From Candidatus Rokuibacteriota bacterium (GTDB lineage: Bacteria; Methylomirabilota; Methylomirabilia; Rokubacteriales; JACOUJ01): a stretch of 5,766 nt of DNA. Shown piece by piece: positions 1-4,875 of the stretch. Below the pieces are notes generated by a model, which was not told the DNA's origin, did no database searches, and saw only the letters and a list, made by a program, of their open reading frames with translations. The DNA is taken from positions 1-5,766 of the forward strand of contig JACOUJ010000417.1 of the NCBI GenBank assembly GCA_016177865.1, written 5' to 3'. Within the stretch, counting starts at the first letter, position 1; each line of letters begins with the position of its first letter. The translations under genes and the position numbers were made by a program.

Positions 1-198
1 AGGAATCAGTCCTGCCGTCCAGAGCCCCGGCGCGATCGGCTCTCGAAACGGCGTCTGCGCCGCGAAAAGGGGGTCGGAGTGGATCGGATTGTGGTCGCCG
101 ACAGCGCCCACGTACCAGCCGATGTCTGCCGGTGTCGCCACTCGCGACAGCTCCGCTACGTCGCCGACAGCCAGCTCCTCGATGGTGCGTCCGATCAT
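1..198 (-). CDS. phaJ: PhaJ-like (R)-specific enoyl-CoA hydratase (MaoC family), partial
   Basis: The gene starts at ATG 198 and runs off the left edge, so only the first 66 residues are visible of a family usually 130-150 long. Residues 34-42 read GDHNPIHSD, the hydratase-2 signature in which Asp35 and His40 form the D-x4-H catalytic pair. It is followed by a segment ending in IAPGLWTAGLI, which aligns with the IVHGML-type helix of Aeromonas PhaJ; note APG where many members have AHG or VHG. Members hydrate trans-2-enoyl-CoA to (R)-3-hydroxyacyl-CoA, linking beta-oxidation to PHA synthesis in the cytoplasm. The ATG overlaps the upstream phaE stop as ATGA and has a strong Shine-Dalgarno inside phaE, so translational coupling is likely. 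MaoC membership is secure. The PhaJ role rests on the motif and the position behind phaC and phaE; chain-length specificity cannot be judged. Confidence 0.88.
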   Translation of the reverse strand, partial: MIGRTIEELAVGDVAELSRVATPADIGWYVGAVGDHNPIHSDPLFAAQTPFREPIAPGLWTAGLIP

Positions 199-752
199 TG
201 CGCCCTCCTCCGAGCACGCCGGGCGTCGCGTCGCGTCGCGTCGCTCTTTGTTTTGAGAACCTCGTCTAGGCGCATCATGAGTGTGTTCAGCCGCTCCTCC
301 AACCGCTCGACCCGGTCGTCGAGATCCACGATCTGTCTCGCGATCCCCGTCAACTGAGACCGAGACGGAATTCCCAGGGCTGAGAGGGTGGCCTCGGTAG
401 ACTCTTCGGCCACCTTCTTGATCGGCACTTGAAGCGAGAGCCAGCGCTCCAGATAGCCCCCGAGCGCTTGCGCAAACGCCTCCGTCCCCATGGCTTGCTC
501 AAGCACTCGCGCCCAGGCCCCGATCCACTGGTCTAAGAACTGCTTCCATTGGGGAAGGAGGTTTGGCGTCACTGGTCCCTGAGTGAGGAGCGTGGCCCAG
601 GCTGCCATCCCCTGGTCCATGAATGGGCGCCAAAACTGCGTGGGATCGGCGGTCTGGGTCTGCCCAACCATCCTCGCCCAGGTTTGCGTCCCCTCCTCGA
701 CCTGTTTCTTCCAGAGGTCGAAAAACTCTTGGCTGGCCGACCGCTCCGTCAT
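195..752 (-). CDS. phaE: PhaE-like subunit of class III PHA synthase (short form)
   Basis: This 185-residue soluble protein is rich in Trp and Gln, has no signal peptide or membrane segment, and matches the PhaE family: PhaE partners PhaC in the active class III synthase at the granule surface. Residues 108-130 (LQVPIKKVAEES and then LGIPSRSQL) match the family's conserved core before a predicted coiled coil at about 138-166, with Leu/Ile/Val in heptad spacing (Leu144, Val148, Leu151, Leu155, Leu158, Leu162). The N-terminal part contains three amphipathic repeats ending in Trp-Ala at Trp25, Trp52 and Trp80. The tail (168-185) is strongly basic. Classical PhaE proteins are about 360 residues, so this is a short form and could also be called a phasin-like protein. 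The start at 752 overlaps the stop of the frameshifted phaC frame as ATGA and is 37 bp beyond the stop of the restored phaC frame; GGAGAGG lies upstream. Confidence 0.82.
   Translation of the reverse strand: MTERSASQEFFDLWKKQVEEGTQTWARMVGQTQTADPTQFWRPFMDQGMAAWATLLTQGPVTPNLLPQWKQFLDQWIGAWARVLEQAMGTEAFAQALGGYLERWLSLQVPIKKVAEESTEATLSALGIPSRSQLTGIARQIVDLDDRVERLEERLNTLMMRLDEVLKTKSDATRRDARRARRRAQ
203..211 (-). promoter_or_regulatory. Ribosome binding site of the phaJ-like gene
   Basis: The minus strand reads GGAGGAGGG four bases before the CGCA-ATG start region of the hydratase gene, a near-ideal Shine-Dalgarno. It lies within the last codons of phaE and encodes part of its arginine-rich tail. It supports the ATG at 198 as the true start and coupled translation across the ATGA overlap. 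Confidence 0.75.
223..244. repeat. Pentanucleotide tandem repeat, GCGTC x 4.4
   Basis: The + strand carries four perfect GCGTC units plus two bases of a fifth. They fall within the codons for the basic C-terminal tail of PhaE (from about Asp171 to Arg177). Because the unit is not a multiple of three, gain or loss of one copy would shift the last 10-15 codons of phaE and move or remove the ATGA overlap that starts the downstream hydratase. Confidence 0.9.
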
Positions 753-1870
753 GTCCTGACCCTCTCCGTCTCGGCCGTAGGTGGAAGGCTCATGACCGAC
801 TTGCCAGCCAGCTGGAGATCTTCGGCCAACAGTGGACCGAGGCGCCTCGACCCGCGATCAGGGAGATATGGCCCCCCCGGCAACTCGACGTACTCCTTGT
901 CCCGGCCGCCAACCGCATCGATGAGTGCGGCGACGCAACCTGGCGGAGCGATGTTATCCTCCTTGGCCCCGACCACGAGCACCGGACAGCGAATCGTCTC
1001 AAGCCGTACTGGTTTACCCCCAAACCGAAGCTCCCCCCGAATCAACCGGTTCTCCTGGTAGAACTCTTTCACCCACTGACGGAAGAACTCACCCGGAAAT
1101 GGGACATACTCGTTGGCCCACCTGTTCAGCGCCCGATAGCCCATGACATACTCATCATTCCAGAGATTCCACCAAAGATTGAGTCCCGTGGAGAGGTCCA
1201 TCGTCGGCTTCAGAAGTTTGAAACCGATCTTGACGAGGTCGGGCGGAATCTGTCCGAGGGTGTCCACGAACCTATCTATGTTGAAATACTTCTTGTCCAG
1301 CCAGCGGGCGAAGAGCCCCGACTTCGAAAAGTCAATAGGACCCGCCATGTTGACAAAGTTCGCTACCGGGACTTCCGGATGGAGGGCGAGGAAGCAGGCC
1401 GAAAGCGGCCCCCCCATACAGTAGCCCAGCACCGAGACCCTTCGCGCTCCTGAGGACTCCAAGACCTTCTGGGCCATTCGTGGCAGGATGCGGGTCACGC
1501 AGTCGTCCACGGTTAGATGGTTATCTTCGGGACCGAAAACTCCCCAGTCGAGCAGGTAGAAATCAAATCCCTCTCGGGTCATGTGTTCCACGAAGCTCGC
1601 CTTCGGGAGGAGGTCGAAGATGTATGGGCGGCTGATGCCCAGGTTGGGGACGAAGAGAAGCGGTGTCCGGTGCTTCTTAGGTCCCGGGTAGCGGTAGAGG
1701 CGAGACTTATTCTTGCGGTAGATCTCCTCGCGCGGACTTGCGCCCACGGCCGGCTCGTCCGCATTGAGCAGGATCGTGGCGAAGTTCTTCATGCGGAGGA
1801 AATTGCGCGATAGCTCCTCTTGCCACTGAGCACCCTGTTGGAATGATTGGCGGTCTTCTTTCGCTTTCAT
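749..1870 (-). CDS. phaC: Class III PHA synthase PhaC with a frameshift near its C-terminus
   Basis: This alpha/beta-hydrolase polymerises (R)-3-hydroxyacyl-CoA into PHA, with PhaE as partner. Residues 149-154 read GYCMGG, the lipase-like box with nucleophile Cys151, and Asp305 in GAKEDN is the triad acid; YLLDWG (105-110) is also typical. As written the frame gives 373 residues, but after PGG (331-333) it continues into Pro-Tyr-Leu with no catalytic His and an atypical tail. In the +1 frame the sequence is PGGHISLIAGRG, ending in KISSWLASRS and a TGA at 790-792. That restores His334 at 29 residues from Asp305, the same spacing as Asp302/His331 of Allochromatium PhaC, and a total of 359 residues, normal for class III. 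The shift lies in a run of seven G. An in-frame TGA 18 bases upstream limits the start to ATG 1870; its Shine-Dalgarno is weak. Family is near certain; whether this copy is functional is open. Confidence 0.93.
   Translation of the reverse strand: MKAKEDRQSFQQGAQWQEELSRNFLRMKNFATILLNADEPAVGASPREEIYRKNKSRLYRYPGPKKHRTPLLFVPNLGISRPYIFDLLPKASFVEHMTREGFDFYLLDWGVFGPEDNHLTVDDCVTRILPRMAQKVLESSGARRVSVLGYCMGGPLSACFLALHPEVPVANFVNMAGPIDFSKSGLFARWLDKKYFNIDRFVDTLGQIPPDLVKIGFKLLKPTMDLSTGLNLWWNLWNDEYVMGYRALNRWANEYVPFPGEFFRQWVKEFYQENRLIRGELRFGGKPVRLETIRCPVLVVGAKEDNIAPPGCVAALIDAVGGRDKEYVELPGGPYLPDRGSRRLGPLLAEDLQLAGKSVMSLPPTAETERVRT
790..878 (-). other. Restored-frame 3' end of phaC
   Basis: In the frame one base ahead of the long phaC frame, this stretch encodes GGH, then ISLIAGRG, then a tryptophan-containing helix ending in SSWLASRS and TGA. 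This is the usual end of class III PhaC, where the His completes the Cys-Asp-His triad. Its clear family match shows that the coding continuity was broken recently or only in the assembly. The other frame over the same bases, which reaches 749, has no family resemblance. Confidence 0.85.
872..878. other. Homopolymer C7 (G7 in the phaC sense) at the frameshift
   Basis: Seven C on the + strand, read as CCG GGG GGG in phaC. Six G would give CCG GGG GGC CAT, i.e. Pro-Gly-Gly-His. Homopolymers of this length are frequent sites of single-base indels in replication and in sequencing. An 8-C run at 5681-5688 in the substrate-binding protein gene does not break its frame. Confidence 0.9.
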
Positions 1871-1887
1871 CGTGGCGACCCGCGTTC

Positions 1888-1916
1888 ATCCTACTACGTG
1901 TTGCGTAAAAACGCAA
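1888..1916 (-). promoter_or_regulatory. Weak sigma70-type promoter candidate for phaC
   Basis: On the minus strand TTGCGT (1916-1911) and TAGGAT (1893-1888) are separated by 17 bases, giving 3/6 and 4/6 matches to the -35 and -10 consensus. Only 17 bases then remain before the phaC ATG, so transcription from here would leave a very short leader. AGGA of the -10 could instead be a distant Shine-Dalgarno. The operator-like palindrome overlaps the -35 and spacer. Confidence 0.25.
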
Positions 1917-1929
1917 AGACTGTGCGTAA
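1901..1929. promoter_or_regulatory. Operator-like palindrome upstream of phaC
   Basis: TTGCGT and ACGCAA flank AAAA in a perfect 16-bp inverted repeat at 1901-1916. A third half-site, TGCGTAA at 1923-1929, repeats 1902-1908 exactly at a distance of 21 bases, two helical turns. The arms are too short and the loop too A-rich for a convincing terminator, and no T-tract follows. A dimeric repressor site controlling phaC-phaE-phaJ is the most natural reading, but no regulator gene is in the window and the protein is unknown. Confidence 0.45.
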
Positions 1930-2006
1930 TCGCGCTGCGACGAGGTGGCCCGGGGCCTCTGCCTCAAAGAGTGGGAGAAGAGGTTTATCCTGGCCGCGGC
2001 CGAATG

Positions 2007-3863
2007 CTACGCCACTACTGCCGGATCGACCCGCAAGACCACGTAGCCGCCGACCGCGCCGGCCCCGAAGCCCGGCGCGAACACGCGCATGGGGCGGGGG
2101 ATCACGCCTTCCCTCACCGCGTCATGGATCGCGATCGGAATGCTGGCGGCCGAGGTATTCCCGACGCGCTCGATGTTGAAATAGAGACGTTCCGGGGCAA
2201 CCCCTGCGGCCTGGGCCAACTTCGTCACCATCATCTTGTTCGCCTGGTGCGGCACGATAAGCTCGATCGCGTCCATCAGGGTGCCGGGAGCGCCCTCGGG
2301 GTGCGGGAGCGACGTCAACTCACCAATCATCTGCGTGAGGTACCGCTTGACGAGGTTCTCTACCTCGGGGCCATAGACCGTAATGTTGTTGTCAAAATCG
2401 GGATTGGGCCAAATGATGGAGTCTACCTCGGCCATCGGACCGCTCGCGTAGGTCTGATAGACCTCGATGTCAGGCGCGGCGTCCTTGGGCGCCGGTCCGA
2501 TGACCATCGCGGCGGCGCCATCCCCGAAGATCATCCGGGAGGTGCGGACCGTGCCGATCTTATCGGAGAACTTCTCGCCGAAGACTACCAGGACCGGGCG
2601 CTCAACCTCCTGGAGGAGGCGCACCGCTTCGGAGACCCCGTACGGCATGCCGGCACAGGCCGCAATGATGTCGCAGGAGGCGTGGGTCTGGAAGATTCCA
2701 AGCACACCGGACAACCACGTGGCGAGGGACGGGATGATCCTGGTCGTGGTGCATGAGCAGAAGAGAAGGGCACCGATCTCCTCCGGCCGACGCCCAGACT
2801 TTTCTAGGGCCCGCCGGGTCGCGAGGAATGCGATGTGATCCAGATCCAACTCGGTGTAGACCCGCTGCTGGATCCCGGTTTTGATGAAAATCTCATCCGC
2901 CGTCATGGGCGACCAGCACCACGCGGCATTTCGGATCAGGTCGTCATTGGTGCAGGCTCGTTCGCCCCTGTAGACGGTCAGGGCCTCCAGACGGGGCATC
3001 ACCGTCAAGCGCTTGCGGACCTCAACGGGGAGGTAGGGCGTGAGGGGCCGGCGTGCCTCGGCCGGTGCCGGCTTCCGGGGACGGACCCGACGGCCGTCCT
3101 TCACCCTTCGGATGAACTGGAGGACGTCGTCGTTCCGTGGATGGAAGACCACGACGAAGTCATCGTCCTGGAGCTTGCCGACCTCGGTGAGCCGCGTCTT
3201 ATCTCGATCCCAGCGGTATTGGTTGTGTAGTACCATCGCTTGCCGCATGAGGGCCTCGAGCTCTGGCACATCATGTGTGTACTCGATGATGTCGGCGTGG
3301 CCGTAGCCGGGGTAGTCTGGATCCCACGCCAGGAGGTGATAGGTCAGGTTTGCGGGGTTTGCCAGGATCTCCGCTACGGTGGGCTTGATGGCTGGCAGTT
3401 CGGCCCCGGCGCCCGGTTTGTGGCGGAAGACATCGAGGAGGATGCGGAAGATCTTGTCCTCGGTGCCCTCATCCCATGTGGGCTTAAGCGCCCGGTATCC
3501 CAGGACAATGGCCGCCGAGAGATCGGCCCCCTCCCAACGCGTGAATACCGGGAGAAATACGTCGTCGCGCTGCCGGGGCACATCCCGCCAACGTATGGCG
3601 CGCTTCTCGTACATGGTCATCGCGTAGCGGTTGACCCAGAACATATTGAGCGCCAGGTCTCTCAAGAGGTTGTAGCGCCCCCGGTACTCCTGAGCCTCCA
3701 CTCGCGCGACGATGTCGGTCTCGGTGGGCGCCTTGTCTTCGAAGTCGCGCCGGATGACGGCGGAGAACTGCTCGAGGGTTTCGAACACCGAAAAGTCAAG
3801 CTCCGGGAAGAAATTGAAAGGGAAGACGATCCGGCCGTAGCGGTTGACCATAAACGGTTTCAT
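2007..3863 (-). CDS. Ketoacyl synthase III-like protein with a large unassigned N-terminal region
   Basis: The 618-residue product has two halves. From about residue 285 to the end it is a thiolase-fold KAS III (FabH-like) enzyme: TGIQQR at 329-334, the active-site Cys403 in AACAG, FGDGAAA at 447-453, His539 in VPHQAN, Asn569 in GNTSAAS, and the closing GFGAG loop at 598-602. The Cys-His-Asn triad is therefore complete, and decarboxylating condensation of an acyl thioester with a malonyl thioester is expected. Residues 1-260 are not recognised; they are rich in aromatic and charged residues, look soluble and mostly helical, and are followed by a basic, proline-containing linker at about 253-280. 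FabH itself is about 320 residues, so the protein is nearly doubled. The ATG at 3863 follows AAGGTG at suitable spacing and the N-terminus MKPFMVNRYGRIVF recurs upstream in a remnant. Position ahead of phaC suggests precursor supply, as NphT7-type enzymes make acetoacetyl-CoA; this is inference. Confidence 0.9.
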   Translation of the reverse strand: MKPFMVNRYGRIVFPFNFFPELDFSVFETLEQFSAVIRRDFEDKAPTETDIVARVEAQEYRGRYNLLRDLALNMFWVNRYAMTMYEKRAIRWRDVPRQRDDVFLPVFTRWEGADLSAAIVLGYRALKPTWDEGTEDKIFRILLDVFRHKPGAGAELPAIKPTVAEILANPANLTYHLLAWDPDYPGYGHADIIEYTHDVPELEALMRQAMVLHNQYRWDRDKTRLTEVGKLQDDDFVVVFHPRNDDVLQFIRRVKDGRRVRPRKPAPAEARRPLTPYLPVEVRKRLTVMPRLEALTVYRGERACTNDDLIRNAAWCWSPMTADEIFIKTGIQQRVYTELDLDHIAFLATRRALEKSGRRPEEIGALLFCSCTTTRIIPSLATWLSGVLGIFQTHASCDIIAACAGMPYGVSEAVRLLQEVERPVLVVFGEKFSDKIGTVRTSRMIFGDGAAAMVIGPAPKDAAPDIEVYQTYASGPMAEVDSIIWPNPDFDNNITVYGPEVENLVKRYLTQMIGELTSLPHPEGAPGTLMDAIELIVPHQANKMMVTKLAQAAGVAPERLYFNIERVGNTSAASIPIAIHDAVREGVIPRPMRVFAPGFGAGAVGGYVVLRVDPAVVA

Positions 3864-3999
3864 GCAATCACCTTACCCTTTTCGGTCCAACGGCTCCGCG
3901 AACCGGAGGACGCCGATCGGCAGGACTCTTACGAAGGCGATTATTGTGCACAAGAGAACGAACGGGCGCGCATCCTCAGTGTGCCCCATGGACAAGAGC

Positions 4000-4028
4000 A
4001 TACTAGCACTGGCGTTGAGAACAGGCAA
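4000..4028 (-). promoter_or_regulatory. Extended -10 sigma70-type promoter candidate for the synthase fusion
   Basis: TTGCCT (4028-4023) and TAGTAT (4005-4000) are 17 bases apart, and the -10 is preceded by TG-C, the extended -10 motif. Each hexamer matches 4 of 6 consensus bases. Transcription would begin near 3993, leaving a leader of about 130 bases before the ATG at 3863. It would make the synthase fusion, and perhaps phaC-phaE-phaJ, separable from the upstream transporter and hydratase genes. Confidence 0.45.
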
Positions 4029-4100
4029 CACGACACACCGTCGGGCATGAGTCGTTGCCGGGACGCGCATTGTCATCGCCGCGGTTCTCGGGAGATGGTG

Positions 4101-4223
4101 TCAAGAGCCTCTCAAGCTCGGCCCGCGACTGGTGCCGAACGCAACTCGGGTTTTTGCCTCCGCGATCTCCATCGCACGAAGGATGTAGGAGCGTAGATCG
4201 CCGAGGCCGGGCACGGTGATCAT
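4101..4223 (-). CDS. Possible 40-residue small protein or gene remnant
   Basis: ATG 4223 opens a 40-codon frame whose first part (MITVPGLGDLRSYILRAMEI) has balanced, amphipathic composition unlike the Arg/Ser-rich noise around it; it ends at TGA 4101-4103. The upstream CAGGGG is a weak Shine-Dalgarno. It lies between the remnant of the synthase-fusion start and the promoter candidate, so it could be an internal piece of the collapsed gene, a leader peptide or chance. I do not recognise it. Confidence 0.2.
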   Translation of the reverse strand: MITVPGLGDLRSYILRAMEIAEAKTRVAFGTSRGPSLRGS

Positions 4224-4274
4224 GGCCAGCCCCTGAAGTCAGACCTCGAGCGTCATGCTGGCACCGGACCTGGG

Positions 4275-4298
4275 GAAAGACAACTCGGCGAAAGACAA
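4275..4298. repeat. Short direct repeat, GAAAGACAA twice at 15-bp period
   Basis: The 9-mer GAAAGACAA is found at 4275-4283 and 4290-4298 with CTCGGC between. In the remnant frame it adds five codons straight after RIVF, which is where similarity to the intact synthase fusion ends. It looks like the footprint of a small duplication made during decay. Confidence 0.7.
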
Positions 4299-4332
4299 TC
4301 CGCCCATATCGATTGATCACGAACGGTTTCAC
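4291..4332 (-). pseudogene. Remnant of a second copy of the synthase-fusion N-terminus
   Basis: From GTG 4332 the minus strand reads (V/M)KPFVINRYGRIVF, identical at 12 of 14 positions to residues 1-14 of the 618-residue fusion protein (MKPFMVNRYGRIVF). Most nucleotide differences between the two fall in third codon positions (CGC/CGA, TAC/TAT, GGC/GGG, ATC/ATT), so the copies diverged under protein-level selection before this one was lost. Similarity stops at Phe14, where a 15-bp duplication lies, and nothing equivalent to the remaining 600 residues follows. It is best read as the 5' stub of a deleted tandem paralogue; a short leader peptide with the same motif is less likely. Confidence 0.65.
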
Positions 4333-4388
4333 TGGCGCACGTCATCCCGCGGTGGGGAGGTCCCTCCGCTGAAATACTGATTCAGCCA

Positions 4389-4847
4389 TCAGAGGTAATA
4401 GCGGAGAATTTTCTCCGCGACACAGACCGGTTTGAGCTCTCCGTTCCGCTCGATCGTGAAGCTCACGGTGCACTGAATGCCCCCCGGAACCTCTTCGACC
4501 TTCGTCAGCGTCACCCGCGCGCGAATCTGGCTTCCCACCGGGCAGGGGGCCGGAAAACGGACCCGGTTCACCCCGTAATTGATCGCTATCTTGGCGCCCT
4601 CGACGGCTAAGACCTGTTGCAGGAAGTACGCGGTAAGTGAGAGTGTGAAGAAGCCGTGGGCCACCGCGGTCCCGAAGGGCGACTCCTTCCTGGCCCGTTC
4701 TGGATCGGTGTGGATCCAGTAGGCGTCGTGGGTCGCGTGGGCGAAGGCATTGACCTCTTCCTGGGTCACCCGATGCCAGGTCGTGATCCCGACCTCCTGG
4801 CCCTCGAGTCGAGAGACTTCCTGCACGGAAATGATCTGGGGGGGCAT
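4389..4847 (-). CDS. MaoC-family 3-hydroxyacyl-thioester dehydratase, HtdZ/Rv0130-like
   Basis: The 152-residue product is a single hotdog-fold hydratase. HDAYWIHTDPERA at 40-52 holds the D-x4-H pair Asp41 and His46; FGTAVAHGFFTL (58-69) is the conserved helix after the active-site loop, and INYGVNRVRFPAPCPVGS (89-106) is the core strand segment. Length and these segments closely resemble Mycobacterium Rv0130 (HtdZ), an (R)-specific 3-hydroxyacyl-thioester dehydratase, by my recollection of that sequence. A longer frame from 4928 exists, but the ATG at 4847 has a perfect AAGGAGGAG just upstream and matches the family N-terminus, and the longer form would overlap the transporter gene. It begins 28 bases after the substrate-binding protein stop, so the two are probably co-transcribed. 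Substrate is unknown; it may act on CoA esters of an imported or catabolised acid, or feed the PHA genes downstream. Confidence 0.88.
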   Translation of the reverse strand: MPPQIISVQEVSRLEGQEVGITTWHRVTQEEVNAFAHATHDAYWIHTDPERARKESPFGTAVAHGFFTLSLTAYFLQQVLAVEGAKIAINYGVNRVRFPAPCPVGSQIRARVTLTKVEEVPGGIQCTVSFTIERNGELKPVCVAEKILRYYL

Positions 4848-4850
4848 GGG

Positions 4851-4859
4851 CTCCTCCTT
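4851..4859 (-). promoter_or_regulatory. Ribosome binding site of the HtdZ-like gene
   Basis: AAGGAGGAG on the minus strand, three bases before ATG 4847. It decides the start in favour of the 152-residue protein over a 179-residue extension whose added residues are Arg/Trp-rich and lack family similarity. Confidence 0.8.
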
Positions 4860-4875
4860 CGCTATTCGACCTTTC

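Larger units (their letters stand above)
3864..4388. other. 525-bp spacer with gene remnant and promoter candidate
   Basis: No intact gene is supported here. On the minus strand it holds, in transcription order, a decayed copy of the start of the synthase fusion (near 4291-4332), a 15-bp-period duplication, a 40-codon open frame of uncertain status, a promoter candidate and the leader of the fusion gene. A longer open frame from GTG 4332 to 4003 begins with the remnant but then becomes rich in Arg, His and Ser with no family character. Open frames on the + strand are antisense artefacts of high GC. Confidence 0.7.

Noticed and set aside
623..1453. 276-codon open frame on the + strand
   Set aside because: Antisense to phaC and phaE, both of which carry clear family motifs; no recognisable domain and no convincing Shine-Dalgarno.
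1992..2001. GGCCGCGGCC palindrome after the synthase fusion stop
   Set aside because: It has no loop and no T-tract, and such GC palindromes are common in high-GC DNA.
1872..2756. 294-codon open frame on the + strand
   Set aside because: It lies antisense to the well-supported ketoacyl synthase gene, is rich in Arg, Gly, His and Asp, and shows no motif; long antisense frames are expected in high-GC coding DNA.
3873..4076. 67-codon open frame on the minus strand upstream of the synthase fusion
   Set aside because: It covers the promoter candidate and leader region, has no Shine-Dalgarno of note and no family features; probably chance.
4076..4104. Perfect TTGACA (4104-4099) as a second promoter for the synthase fusion
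   Set aside because: No acceptable -10 hexamer at 16-18 bases; the first AT-rich hexamer, GACAAT, is too far away.
3240..4196. 318-codon open frame on the + strand
   Set aside because: Antisense to the N-terminal half of the synthase fusion and running into the spacer; no family motif, and composition is that of a mirrored high-GC gene.
4342..4366. Hairpin with GCGG/CCGC and GGG/CCC arms after the HtdZ-like gene as a terminator
   Set aside because: The stem is short and interrupted and no T-tract follows on the minus strand, so intrinsic termination is not supported.
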